NCBI RefSeq assembly: GCF_018842675.1
Contig: NZ_JAGTWO010000004.1
Coordinates: 3,472,001-3,536,000, forward strand
DNA from: Candidatus Pantoea bituminis
Lineage (GTDB): Bacteria; Pseudomonadota; Gammaproteobacteria; Enterobacterales; Enterobacteriaceae
Length of the DNA stretch: 64,000 nucleotides
Reading direction: 5' to 3'
A program made the position numbers and the translations under genes. Every line of letters starts with the position of its first letter. The stretch's first letter is position 1. Positions 1 through 9,124 of this stretch are shown here, piece by piece. Below the pieces are notes generated by a model, which was given only the letters and a program-made list of their open reading frames with translations, ran no database searches and had not been told where the DNA came from.

Positions 1-1
1 G

Positions 2-763
2 CTGTATCACGATTTGCTGGCGGCGCGCGATGACCGTCGATTAGGTGAAATTACCTCCATTGAAGCGACCGAGCATATCAAGCCTTATCACGGTGCGTTC
101 TTCCAGCGCGACTGGCGTCGTCTGGAGAAATACGCCGGCCCGTATATCCTGGAAAAGTGCTGTCACGATATCGATCTCTACCAAGGCCTTATGGGTGAAC
201 GCCCGGTACGCGTAGCCAGCTTTGGTGGACGCAAATCGTTTACGCCGCAACACGCCCCACAAGGTGCGGTGACTGCAGATTCAGAGGTTTATCACGTGAA
301 ACCCAGCGGTTGGTCCAGCACCGATGCCGTGTTTGATAGCGATGCCGATATCGTCGATTACCAAACGGCGATCATTGAGTATGCCAGCGGCGCAACGCTG
401 GCTTTTCACGCCAACCTCAACGTACCGGACGAGTTTCGTCGGTTCTGTGTAATGGGAACGGATGGCATGGCGGAAGGCGACTTTGTACGTAACTATTTCC
501 GCGTGCACAATGCCCGAACCGGCGAAAAGGAAGTGGATACCGCTTACAGCGGCAATGCCTACGACGGACACTACGGTGCCGACGCCTTAATGGCTGAAGA
601 GATTGTGAAACACATTAAACAGGGAACGCCACTGAAAGTTTCGGTGGTGGACGCGCTGGAAGCGGGACTCACCGCCATTAAAATCGATGAGGCCCGCAAA
701 ACCCGCAGCGTAGTGGATATGACAACAAGCTGGAATACTTTTGACGCCAACCTGGGAAAATAG
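2..763 (+). CDS. Gfo/Idh/MocA family oxidoreductase, C-terminal part (5' truncated by window edge)
   Basis: The reading frame is open from the first complete codon, so the start and the NAD(P)-binding Rossmann domain lie before the window. What remains is the C-terminal alpha/beta substrate domain. It carries the stretch EKCCHDIDL, which matches the conserved His/Asp region that these sugar dehydrogenases use in hydride transfer, and a typical tail with DALEAGLTAIKIDEARKT. The family acts on sugars, inositols and related polyols with NAD(P) in the cytoplasm; the substrate cannot be told from this fragment. A hairpin with a T-run about 75 bases after the stop ends the transcript. The family call is firm, the specificity open. 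Confidence 0.85.
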   Translation: MYHDLLAARDDRRLGEITSIEATEHIKPYHGAFFQRDWRRLEKYAGPYILEKCCHDIDLYQGLMGERPVRVASFGGRKSFTPQHAPQGAVTADSEVYHVKPSGWSSTDAVFDSDADIVDYQTAIIEYASGATLAFHANLNVPDEFRRFCVMGTDGMAEGDFVRNYFRVHNARTGEKEVDTAYSGNAYDGHYGADALMAEEIVKHIKQGTPLKVSVVDALEAGLTAIKIDEARKTRSVVDMTTSWNTFDANLGK

Positions 764-836
764 GCGGCATGTTTTGCCTCCCCTGACGCACGCTTTTCTC
801 CGCGCACGTCAGGCTGCAGTTACTGGACTCTCACTC

Positions 837-860
837 AACCGGCCTTAAGGCCGGTTTTTC
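837..860 (+). terminator. Rho-independent terminator of the oxidoreductase
   Basis: A perfect self-complementary stem (AACCGGCCTTAAGGCCGGTT) is followed by TTTT on the + strand. It overlaps the stop codon of the convergent MFS gene. Confidence 0.75.
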
Positions 861-2097
861 ATGGCACCGTTTCATTTTCCAGCTTTTGTCGTTTACGCAA
901 ATGTGGGAATAACTTCATCCACAATGCCACCACAATCAGCGTACCGATGCCGCCAATCGCAGCGGCGGGCGCAGCACCCAACCAGGCGGCCAATAAGCCC
1001 GACTCAAACTCACCCAGCTGGTTAGAGGTGTTAATAAAGATAGCGTTGACGGCGTTGACTCGGCCGCGCATATCGTCTGGTGTATCAAGTTGCACCAGCG
1101 ATCCGCGAATCACCATGCTGACCATATCGAAGCCGCCGAGCGCCGCTAATGCAATCAACGACAACCAGAGCTGGCTCGAGAGCGCAAATACCAACGTCGC
1201 CACGCCGAAACCCGCCACCGATCCAAACATAATCATGCCGACGTTCTTTTCCAGCTTGTTACGGCTCAGCCATAAACCGACTAATAGTGCACCGATGGAA
1301 GGCGCACCGCGCAACATGCCTAATCCCCAAGGTCCGGTATGCAGGATATCTTTGGCAAAAATCGGCAGTAGCGCAGTGGCACCGCCCAACAGCACGGCAA
1401 ACAGATCAAGCGAAATCACACCCAATACATCTTTGCGCTCACGGATAAAGTGAATACCGGCAAACAGGTTTTTCATGTTCATCGGCAGCCGAACTTGCGG
1501 TGGACGCTCGTAGCGCAAACGGCTCACCAGAATCAATGAGATCAGATAAAACAAGCCTGAGACGCCATACACCACATCGGGACCCGCAACGTAAAGCAAG
1601 CCGCCCAAAGTCGGCCCGACGATGACCGCTGCCTGGCCGCCAACCGCATTAGAAGCCATGGCACGCGCTAACATCGACGGTGGCACCAGCGCTGGCAGCA
1701 TGGATGACATAGCCGGCCACTCCAGAGCTTTCGCTACCGAAATCATAAAGACTAATCCCCACAATGCGGTTTTATCCGCCCAGTGGAACAGCGTTAGCAT
1801 CACCAGCGCCGCTAATGCCGCGAACTCAATCAGCTGACCAAAGAGCACAATTCGGCGGCGATCAAACTGATCGGCTAAATGTCCGGCAGGCAAGGCCAAT
1901 AATACCGAGGGCAAAAACTGCATGAGTCCAATCATGCCCAACGCTAACGCGCTGTTGGTGAGCGCGTAAATCTGCCAGCTGATCGCCACCGAAAACATCT
2001 GAAAACCAAACGACGAGCAGGTTCGAGCCAGCCAGAAAGCCACAAACGCGCGATGTCGCAGCAGCGAATCTTCCGCTGCCGATGCCATAAATCCCAT
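859..2097 (-). CDS. MFS transporter, EntS-like (DHA3-type) exporter
   Basis: A 412-residue inner-membrane protein with about 12 hydrophobic segments. The MFS signature between helices 2 and 3 reads GHLADQFDRRRIVLFGQ, and there is a second RGRVNA motif in the C-terminal half. The N-terminal pattern (FWLARTCSSFGFQMFSVAISWQIYALTNSALALG) is that of the EntS/MFS_3 group of proton-driven exporters. No siderophore genes lie nearby, so an EntS function is not implied. The gene is monocistronic, convergent with the oxidoreductase, and its stop codon sits inside that gene's terminator. Substrate unknown. Confidence 0.8.
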   Translation of the reverse strand: MGFMASAAEDSLLRHRAFVAFWLARTCSSFGFQMFSVAISWQIYALTNSALALGMIGLMQFLPSVLLALPAGHLADQFDRRRIVLFGQLIEFAALAALVMLTLFHWADKTALWGLVFMISVAKALEWPAMSSMLPALVPPSMLARAMASNAVGGQAAVIVGPTLGGLLYVAGPDVVYGVSGLFYLISLILVSRLRYERPPQVRLPMNMKNLFAGIHFIRERKDVLGVISLDLFAVLLGGATALLPIFAKDILHTGPWGLGMLRGAPSIGALLVGLWLSRNKLEKNVGMIMFGSVAGFGVATLVFALSSQLWLSLIALAALGGFDMVSMVIRGSLVQLDTPDDMRGRVNAVNAIFINTSNQLGEFESGLLAAWLGAAPAAAIGGIGTLIVVALWMKLFPHLRKRQKLENETVP

Positions 2098-2511
2098 TTT
2101 TCCATCCCATTTTTAAGTGGCCTAAAACGGCCTGTCCCGCGTCGTTGCACGGTGTTCTGTGTGGCGCAGCCGCACCTTGTCCTGCCTTTACTCAGCTTTA
2201 GGGTGCGTGAAAATAGCCTGCCAGGCAACGGCATCCCGTGCGAACGATCGTTGAGGTTCATTCACTTACGCGATGTTATTTTGATAATTCAATTAACGTC
2301 CTACTTGTTCCGCTTGTTGAATATATTTGTCGTAATTATTGGAAGCCAAGCGGTAATTTCCCGGTTTAATACCAGATATAAATTAAATAACACAATAAAA
2401 AGGGTGATTTGACTTACAAAATTGTTTTATATTTAGCCGCGTTTTTAACGTAAAAATGTTTATATCAATAATTAATATCCAATTAATTTTTATAATTTTT
2501 TAATAGAGATA
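2098..2511. other. Intergenic region, AT-rich in its second half; no gene seen
   Basis: About 415 bases between two divergent genes. From about 2280 onward the DNA becomes markedly AT-rich, like the gene that follows, and probably holds the promoters of both neighbours. The open frame 2053-2412 has no family resemblance and overlaps the 5' end of the MFS gene, so I do not call it. Confidence 0.5.
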
Positions 2512-3111
2512 ATGGAAAACAGTTTATACAATCCTTATGTTACTGAACCAATTCATCACGTGAATAGTAATGTCGTTGGCATTTGCTATAGCGTGCCTTA
2601 TCTCCATTCAACCCAGGACAATCCAAACATACTTAATACGCGCAACATAATTTCATTACATAACCAACTCGCTAATGAAGCAACATTAATGATTATCCCG
2701 TTTGAAGAAATTAGATTACAGGGAATGATTAAGGTGCCTCAGGCTTATTCTCATTTGAAAAACAGCCGCGTTAGGCTTGGTATCAATTATTACAGTTTAA
2801 AAGCGCATTACGCGGCACTGCTTGAATTATCAAACGATTTTAGTTTCTGGCTCTATGACTTTGCACCGCCTGGCGCAGACTGGCGCGTGATGGATTCTTT
2901 TCCCCTCTCTGGCATTGTGCTGAATGAAAGTTTCTTTAATGAAAATTATCAAAAATTCACCTTTCCTTTTTTTATGGCGTCATTTCGTGAAAGAGACGCT
3001 GAGGTGATTGTCCGCAGTCATGAACCGCGATTATCGGCTGAACAATTGGCGACGTTGAATATGAGTGGTTGGCAGCAACAGCGCTCTGAAGGTGAACTGC
3101 TGGAGATATAA
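2512..3111 (+). CDS. Degenerate EAL-like domain protein (YdiV-type?), hypothetical
   Basis: A 199-residue soluble protein with no signal peptide. I recognise no exact family, but the second half follows the order of EAL-domain landmarks. FWLYDFAPPGADW sits where DDFGTGYSS would be; FPLSGIVLNESFF matches the FP.D.IKID.SF strand; EVIVRSHEPRLSAEQLATL matches the region around VIAEGVET.EQL. The EAL tripeptide, the second aspartate of DDFG and the EGVE glutamates are missing, so phosphodiesterase activity is unlikely; a protein-binding role such as that of YdiV is possible. The start follows an AGAGAT ribosome site. The gene is much richer in A+T than its neighbours, which suggests transfer. A 9-bp hairpin follows it. 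Confidence 0.45.
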   Translation: MENSLYNPYVTEPIHHVNSNVVGICYSVPYLHSTQDNPNILNTRNIISLHNQLANEATLMIIPFEEIRLQGMIKVPQAYSHLKNSRVRLGINYYSLKAHYAALLELSNDFSFWLYDFAPPGADWRVMDSFPLSGIVLNESFFNENYQKFTFPFFMASFRERDAEVIVRSHEPRLSAEQLATLNMSGWQQQRSEGELLEI

Positions 3112-3134
3112 CGCTAAATATGGCCTCGTTGTCT

Positions 3135-3158
3135 TAAGGGCGCATACTCGCGCCCTTA
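3135..3158 (+). terminator. Hairpin after the EAL-like gene
   Basis: A 9-bp perfect stem (TAAGGGCGC / GCGCCCTTA) with a 6-base loop. There is no U-run after it, so it may be a weak or Rho-assisted terminator or a 3'-end stabiliser. Confidence 0.4.
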
Positions 3159-3382
3159 CCTCGCATATAACCCCATAAAATGTCGCATTATTCATTACGT
3201 TAAGAGCATTAAGCTAAAAAATCAAACCTCTTAACGATTTTGCTATAACATTTACTTCACAGGGATCTAAAGACTTATTGGAAGAGTCAGATAAGAACAC
3301 CTTTTCCATCAGTATCTTATAACTGAAAACAGCTTATACGGTTGTTTTCTCATGTTTATGGCAACGAAACGAGGTCGATATT

Positions 3383-5773
3383 ATGGGGAAAAACTCCTCA
3401 TCTTTTGGCGTAATTCGTCTCCTGACAGTGCTGTTCGCAGTGCTAACAGGTGCGTTTATGTTGATTGGCGGTATTTGGTTAGCCGCCATTGGTGGTTCCT
3501 GGTATTACATCATCGGCGGTGCAGCGATGCTGCTTACCGCTTTCCTGATTTGGCGTCGCAACAGTGCCGCGCTGATCGTTTACGCTTTGCTGCTGCTCGC
3601 CACATTGGTGTGGGGTGTCTGGGAAGTCGGTACTGACTTTTGGGCGCTGGCGCCGCGTACTGACGTACTGGTGATCTTCGGCATCTGGCTGATTCTGCCG
3701 TTTGTTTATCGCGGCTTTAACAGCGTCGGCAAAGGTGCGTTAGGCGCAATGGGCGTGGCGTTGGTTGCCAGCGTTCTGGTTCTCGCCTATGCCGTCTTCA
3801 ACGATCCGCAGGTCATTGAGGGTTCAGTGCCGGCGACTGCCGACAATGCTCCCCAAGCCCAGCCGCTGAGCAACATCGCTGACGCTGACTGGCCGGCTTA
3901 TGCCCGCGACCAGCAGGGTACACGTTTTTCTCCGCTGAAGCAGATCAACAATCAAAACGTTAAAGAGCTGCAGGTTGCCTGGCAGTTCCAGACCGGCGAT
4001 TTGAAAACCGCGAACGATCCGGGTGAAATCACCGATGAAGTCACGCCGATTAAAATCCGCGACACGCTTTATCTCTGTTCCCCGCATCAGATTCTGTTTG
4101 CGCTGGATGCTACAACCGGTAAGCAAAAATGGAAATTTGATCCCGGCTTGAAGCCGAACCCAACATTCCAGCATATTACCTGTCGTGGCGTCTCTTACCA
4201 TGAAGTTCCGGCCGCAGCGGATGCAGCAAACAGCCAGCCTGCGCTGTGCTCGCGTCGTGTCTATCTGCCAGTGAACGATGGTCGTCTGTTTGCGTTGGAC
4301 GCAGAAACCGGTGAGCGTTGCCCAGCATTCGGCAATAACGGCGAGCTGGATCTGCAGCACAAGCAGCCGGTTACTACGCCGGGCCAGTATGAGCCTACTT
4401 CTCCGCCAATCATCACCGATACCACTATCGTGATGGCAGGTGCCGTAACAGATAACTACTCTACCCGTGAACCTTCAGGTGCTATTCGTGGCTTTGATGT
4501 GAACACCGGTAAACTGTTGTGGGTGTTTGATCCAGGCGCGAAAGATCCTAACGCGATTCCGGCTGATGAACACACCTTCACCATGAACTCGCCGAACTCG
4601 TGGGCCCCTGCGGTTTACGATCCAAAACTGGATACCGTTTACCTGCCGATGGGCGTTACCACGCCAGATATCTGGGGCGGTAATCGCACGCCAGAGCAGG
4701 AGCGTTACGCGAGCAGCGTGCTGGCTCTGAACGCCACTACCGGTAAACTGGTATGGTCGTATCAGACTGTTCACCACGATTTGTGGGATATGGACTTGCC
4801 TTCACAGCCAACGCTGGCTGATATCACCGACAAAGATGGCAACACCGTTCCGGTGATTTATGCTCCGGCTAAAACCGGTAACATCTTCGTGTTGGATCGT
4901 CGTACGGGTAAGCCAGTGGTTCCTGCGCCAGAAACGCCGGTTCCACAGGGTGCCGCCAAAGGCGATCATGTTTCTGCCACGCAACCGTACTCTGAACTGA
5001 CCTTCCGTCCTAAACAGAATCTGACAGACAAGGACATGTGGGGCGCGACGATGTATGACCAGCTGGTGTGCCGCGTGATCTTCAAGCGTCTGCGCTATGA
5101 AGGTCCGTTCACGCCGCCGTCAGAGCAAGGTACGTTGGTGTTCCCAGGTAACCTCGGCATGTTCGAATGGGGCGGTATTGCGGTCGATCCACATCGTCAG
5201 ATCGCGATTGCTAACCCAATGGCGCTGCCGTTTGTGTCGAAGCTGATCCCGCGTGGTCCCGGCAACCCAATTGAGCCACCGAAAGGTGCTGAAGGCGGTT
5301 CCGGTACAGAAACCGGTATTCAGCCACAGTACGGCGTGCCTTACGGCGTTGAGCTGAATCCGTTCCTTTCTCCGTTCGGTCTGCCGTGTAAGCAACCAGC
5401 ATGGGGTTACGTTTCTGCTGTTGACCTGAAAACTAACGACGTAGTGTGGAAAAAACGTATCGGTACCGTCCGCGACAGCGCACCGGTTCCAGTACCGTTC
5501 AAAATGGGCATGCCAATGTTGGGCGGCCCAATCACTACCGCCGGTAAAGTCTTCTTCATTGGTGCAACCGCAGATAACTATCTGCGCGCTTTCAGCACCG
5601 ATACCGGTGAAATGTTGTGGCAGGCACGTCTGCCAGCAGGCGGCCAGGCAACGCCGATGACCTATGAAGTAAATGGCAAGCAGTATGTTGTCATTGCTGC
5701 TGGCGGCCACGGTTCGTTTGGTACCAAGCTGGGTGATTATGTGATTGCCTATGCATTGCCAGACAGCAAGTAA
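3383..5773 (+). CDS. gcd: Membrane-bound PQQ-dependent glucose dehydrogenase
   Basis: 796 residues, the usual length for Gcd. It oxidises periplasmic D-glucose to gluconolactone and passes electrons to ubiquinone. Residues 1-150 hold five hydrophobic helices that anchor it in the inner membrane; the rest is an eight-bladed PQQ propeller. Visible landmarks are TRFSPLKQINNQNV at the start of the propeller, the W-motif repeats (ATTGKQKWKFDPG, NTGKLLWVFDPG, ATTGKLVWSYQTVHHDLWDMDLP) and GGHGSFGTKLGDYVIAYALP at the end. The HHDLWDMDLP segment carries the catalytic aspartate region. The ATG follows a GAGG site. No pqq biosynthesis genes are in the window. A strong terminator follows. The gluconate dehydrogenase operon about 18 kb away would take its product. 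Confidence 0.95.
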   Translation: MGKNSSSFGVIRLLTVLFAVLTGAFMLIGGIWLAAIGGSWYYIIGGAAMLLTAFLIWRRNSAALIVYALLLLATLVWGVWEVGTDFWALAPRTDVLVIFGIWLILPFVYRGFNSVGKGALGAMGVALVASVLVLAYAVFNDPQVIEGSVPATADNAPQAQPLSNIADADWPAYARDQQGTRFSPLKQINNQNVKELQVAWQFQTGDLKTANDPGEITDEVTPIKIRDTLYLCSPHQILFALDATTGKQKWKFDPGLKPNPTFQHITCRGVSYHEVPAAADAANSQPALCSRRVYLPVNDGRLFALDAETGERCPAFGNNGELDLQHKQPVTTPGQYEPTSPPIITDTTIVMAGAVTDNYSTREPSGAIRGFDVNTGKLLWVFDPGAKDPNAIPADEHTFTMNSPNSWAPAVYDPKLDTVYLPMGVTTPDIWGGNRTPEQERYASSVLALNATTGKLVWSYQTVHHDLWDMDLPSQPTLADITDKDGNTVPVIYAPAKTGNIFVLDRRTGKPVVPAPETPVPQGAAKGDHVSATQPYSELTFRPKQNLTDKDMWGATMYDQLVCRVIFKRLRYEGPFTPPSEQGTLVFPGNLGMFEWGGIAVDPHRQIAIANPMALPFVSKLIPRGPGNPIEPPKGAEGGSGTETGIQPQYGVPYGVELNPFLSPFGLPCKQPAWGYVSAVDLKTNDVVWKKRIGTVRDSAPVPVPFKMGMPMLGGPITTAGKVFFIGATADNYLRAFSTDTGEMLWQARLPAGGQATPMTYEVNGKQYVVIAAGGHGSFGTKLGDYVIAYALPDSK

Positions 5774-5794
5774 TACGCGTTAAGCGAATGACAC

Positions 5795-5820
5795 AAGGCG
5801 GACTTCGGTCCGCCTTTTTT
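5795..5820 (+). terminator. Rho-independent terminator of gcd
   Basis: The stem AAGGCGGAC/GTCCGCCTT with a TTCG loop is followed by TTTTTT, 22 bases after the gcd stop. Confidence 0.9.
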
Positions 5821-5837
5821 ATGGCTAATGCTTTCCG

Positions 5838-6154
5838 CATGCGGCAGCGTCCCCTTTCCCAAATACGGCAGCGTCTCCTTCCCCGCTTCGCGGGGAAGGC
5901 CGGGATGGGGGACAGCGAGTACCTCACCAAAGCAGCGAATACCTCAGTAAGCTCAGTACGGAGCCGTTTGTCCCCCACCTCGGTCCTCTTGAGTGCGAGG
6001 TCGTTTGGCCCCCACCTCGGTCCTCCCCCATACATGGAGGAGGAAGATGCTGCAATATGCGAGTAGTAAAGCTGCATGTGGCAGCGTCTCCTTACTCAAA
6101 TACGGCAGCGTCTCCTTCCCCGCTTCGCGGGGAAGGCCGGGATGGGGGACAGCG
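5838..6154. repeat. REP/BIME-like repeat cluster 1
   Basis: Several copies of two palindromic modules. One contains CCCCACCTCGGTCCTC and then a CCCCCAT.CATGGGGG-type hairpin. The other, in opposite orientation, contains the hairpin CCTTCCCCGC-TTC-GCGGGGAAGG followed by CCGGGATGGGGGACAGCG. Linkers such as AGCGAATACCTCA recur. The cluster fills the gap between the convergent ends of gcd and the MdtG-like gene. The same modules occur at 20441-20638 and 26064-26550. No transposase is present, and the arrangement resembles the REP pairs (BIMEs) mobilised in trans by RAYT proteins. Confidence 0.8.
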
Positions 6155-6178
6155 AGCTCTGAGCGAACGCCAACCCCA

Positions 6179-7381
6179 TTAACCCCGGCTACGCCGCCAG
6201 TTCAGCCAGCTACACATTGCCATCACTACGCAGGTGGCTAAAAATACCGGCCTCATTCCAAAAGCGCCGCCGACAAATCCACCAAACAGTGGCCCGCTGA
6301 CCTGACCGATATACTGCGCCGAAGTCGAATAGCCCAGCATCCGTCCGACCTGCGTTTCCGGCACGTTGTGGCGGATAATCGCGGTGATGCAGGGCATTAA
6401 TCCGCCCAGCGCCATTCCCATCAGGAATCGCAAAACCACTAATTGCCATGCCGCCGTGATAAATGCCTGCGGGATTAATAACAGCGCACACACCAGCAAG
6501 CCTGCGGTTAATACACGCCAATGGCCAATACGATCTGCCAGCTTACCCAGCCTCGGTGCAGAGAGAATGCTGCCCAACGCGGCGGCAGACATTACCAAGC
6601 CCGCCATGAATGTCACTGCCTGATCACCCTGCACAAACTGACCGATATAAAGAGTAATAATCGGTTCAATCGACATATTGGCGAAAATCAGCAGCATGCC
6701 CGAAAGCCACATTAACCGCACCAGCGAACGATTCACAGGCTGTTCCGCTTCGTGCTCTGTCGTGCTGGTTTTTTCTCTCGTTTTTGGTTTAGGGACTTCT
6801 TTTAATAAAAAGGTCGTCGCCAGGAAAGCGAGGAAAATCACTGCACCGGTCAGCCAGAAAGTTTGTCGAATGCCAATCAACGGCGGCAACGCACCGCCCA
6901 GCAACGGCCCCACGACGTTACCGGCCATAATCCCTGAGGCCAATATTCCCAGTGCCCAGCCGGTCTGCGATTTGGGTGTTTGCGAGGCCACTAAGATGGT
7001 CGAGCCAGAGGCATAACCGCCTAATAATCCCGCCAGTAAACGTAGCGCAACCAGTTGCCACGGCGCGGTTGCCATACCAATCAGCGACATCGCCACCGCC
7101 ATGCCGAGGCTGGCGCGGATCAGCATCAGTTTTCGTCCGTAGCGATCGGCCAGTTTTCCCCAGAGCGGCGCGGTCAGGGCAGCTGTAAAAAACGTGGCGC
7201 CATAAGCGATGCCTGACCAACGAGCAATTGCAGCCGGTTCACTTACGCCTAATTGCTGAACATAAAGCGGCAAGAACGGCAACAGCAGTGTCATCGCTAC
7301 AATGGTGCTGAACGATCCCAATACGCAAACCCATAAGTTGCGCCGCCAGTATTGAAACTCCACAACTGCACTCTGTCCCAT
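6179..7381 (-). CDS. MFS multidrug exporter, MdtG-like
   Basis: 400 residues with 12 predicted membrane helices. Motif A reads GKLADRYGRKLMLIRASLGM, and the C-terminal half has APRLGKLADRIGHWRVL. Overall pattern and length (MdtG is about 408 residues) follow MdtG of the DHA1 family, which exports drugs such as fosfomycin and deoxycholate by proton antiport in E. coli. The start follows a GGGAA site. The LysR gene upstream reads in the same direction with a 110-base gap and may regulate or be co-transcribed with it. MdtG orthology is likely but not certain, so I leave the symbol empty. Confidence 0.8.
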   Translation of the reverse strand: MGQSAVVEFQYWRRNLWVCVLGSFSTIVAMTLLLPFLPLYVQQLGVSEPAAIARWSGIAYGATFFTAALTAPLWGKLADRYGRKLMLIRASLGMAVAMSLIGMATAPWQLVALRLLAGLLGGYASGSTILVASQTPKSQTGWALGILASGIMAGNVVGPLLGGALPPLIGIRQTFWLTGAVIFLAFLATTFLLKEVPKPKTREKTSTTEHEAEQPVNRSLVRLMWLSGMLLIFANMSIEPIITLYIGQFVQGDQAVTFMAGLVMSAAALGSILSAPRLGKLADRIGHWRVLTAGLLVCALLLIPQAFITAAWQLVVLRFLMGMALGGLMPCITAIIRHNVPETQVGRMLGYSTSAQYIGQVSGPLFGGFVGGAFGMRPVFLATCVVMAMCSWLNWRRSRG

Positions 7382-7491
7382 AGCAAATTCCCGATAATGA
7401 TCAGGGAGTCAGGCTACCAATGGTGCATATCAAACAACAGTCGCGGCGTGATATTTACTCTGTAGCCCTTTCTGTTGCTACTGAACAACAA

Positions 7492-8388
7492 TCACGCCGA
7501 TGCTAATGCGTTAATTAACGTGTCGCAGAGTAAGCTGATGGGCGAAGTCGGCTGTTCGGCATCGTGTAATAGCAGATAGCTTTGCAGGCGATCCATTTGC
7601 CATTCCGGCAACAGCTGCTGAATTTCTCCCCGCGCCACTGCTTCCTGCGCCATATAGGAAGGCAGATAAGCAATACCGCTACCGGCGAGTGCGGCGTTTA
7701 ATAGCGCCATGCTGTTGTTAGCACGAAAACGGCTGCGAACTTCCACCACCAGTCGCTGCTTATCTCGGCGAAACGGCAGTGCCGCCGTGTGCGCAGGGCC
7801 ATGAAACATCAGCAAATCATGGCGTGGCAACATATCAGGATGGCTAATAGCAGGATGCTGCATCAGATAACCTGGCGCGGCGTACAATCCCCAATCGATA
7901 TCGCTGAGGACGCGAAAATTGCCCTGCTGAGGTGCACGGGCGCGGATAACAATCGCCACATCAACCTGATCGCTGATTTCATCACTGTTGCGATCGGTTA
8001 AATCAAGATCAATATTGATATGCAGGTGGCGGCGAAGAAAGCGATTAAGCAGCGGCACAATACATTGGCAGCCATACGTTACCGGTGCTTGCAACCGCAC
8101 ATTGCCTGTAAGTTCCTGATGCATCTGCTGCACGAAGGCATCCGCACGATGCATCTCAGCTAGCATCCGCATGCAGAAAGGATAATAGGCCTGACCCAGT
8201 TCAGTGAGCGCCATTTTGCGGGTGGTGCGTTGTAAAAGTTTGATACCAAGCCGCACTTCCAGCCGGGCAATTTCGCGACTGACGTGAGATTTAGATAATC
8301 CCAGTGCGCGTGCCGCCTCGGTGAAACTTTTTAACTCTACGACACGCGCAAACAACAGCATGGCGGTCAGGTTATCACTGTTATCCAT
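7492..8388 (-). CDS. LysR-family transcriptional regulator
   Basis: 298 residues. The N-terminal winged helix-turn-helix (residues about 8-66) has FTEAARALGLSKSHVSREIARLEVRLGIKLLQRTTRKMALTELG split across its usual helices. The C-terminal domain has the LysR substrate-binding fold and ends in a short CrgA-type tail. The start is supported by an AGGGATGAG ribosome site. Its position just upstream of the MdtG-like exporter on the same strand suggests control of that gene; the inducer is unknown. Confidence 0.9.
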   Translation of the reverse strand: MDNSDNLTAMLLFARVVELKSFTEAARALGLSKSHVSREIARLEVRLGIKLLQRTTRKMALTELGQAYYPFCMRMLAEMHRADAFVQQMHQELTGNVRLQAPVTYGCQCIVPLLNRFLRRHLHINIDLDLTDRNSDEISDQVDVAIVIRARAPQQGNFRVLSDIDWGLYAAPGYLMQHPAISHPDMLPRHDLLMFHGPAHTAALPFRRDKQRLVVEVRSRFRANNSMALLNAALAGSGIAYLPSYMAQEAVARGEIQQLLPEWQMDRLQSYLLLHDAEQPTSPISLLCDTLINALASA

Positions 8389-8395
8389 TACTCAT

Positions 8396-9120
8396 CCCTG
8401 GCTGATCTCTTTCGCATCATTTGAAATAAAAATATCATACGTTACGCTCAGGGCGTTAATTCGCGTTTATCGTGAGTTTATATTTAAATCAATGTCGTTT
8501 CACACGCTGAACTAACCAAGAAGGAAAATAAGAGAGTGGAGTCTTAAAGCGGTATTTTTTTGATCTGCTATCGGTAATTATGTCGATAAACCTGCCCAGA
8601 AACTAATAACGGACATTAGCGTATAAGGTTTAATTGAAGGCGATAAAAATGGCATTATCAATGCGGCAACAGGCGACGAAACCAGCAGAACCTCACCCGG
8701 TTAAAAATGCCAAAAAGTAGGCACAGCGGTGCTTAGGATGGTGCTATCTTCAGTGAAGCCTTCAACAGTGACTTCAACAGCAATGCCAATGCAGGAGCTC
8801 ATTCAGAGGGAACCTGCAACCGAGCGAAAATATCCTCATCGCGGAAAAAAACAATAAAACTAACCAATGAGAAACAGCCTTTACTTTATTTTTTCATGCT
8901 CGCCGTTCTGTTATTTTCTCTTGCTCTGTCTAATACAAACGCATTTCATCTTGGCTGATATGTCTTACTCTCGTCAGTATCCCGCCTGTTTATTATTATC
9001 CGGGTACAAGGCAGATGCCGAATGCGTACACCTGCCAATACCATCATTTGGCCAAAGGCGATCATTCCGACGTTCTCGATCAACAGCGTTTGCAACGCAT
9101 GCCATGGCAAGAACGTCGGA
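8396..9120. other. About 725 bases without a convincing gene
   Basis: Divergent gap between the LysR gene and the AraC-type gene, interrupted by many stops in all frames. At about 8638-8700 one frame reads EGDKNGIINAATGDETSR before a stop, which resembles the inter-domain pattern of large repeat adhesins. That is weak evidence for a decayed coding remnant. Near its end lies a 13-bp inverted repeat (separate entry). Confidence 0.35.
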
Positions 9121-9122
9121 AT
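9064..9122. repeat. 13-bp inverted repeat
   Basis: ATTCCGACGTTCT at 9064-9076 is exactly complementary to AGAACGTCGGAAT at 9110-9122, with a 33-base spacer that itself contains GCATGC. It lies just beyond the stop of the AraC-type gene. It could fold into a long hairpin and act as that gene's 3' structure, or be an end of a lost mobile element. Confidence 0.5.
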
Positions 9123-9124
9123 TT

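Noticed and set aside
2053-2412. 119-codon + strand frame
   Set aside because: Overlaps the MFS 5' end and continues into AT-rich DNA; no recognisable domain.
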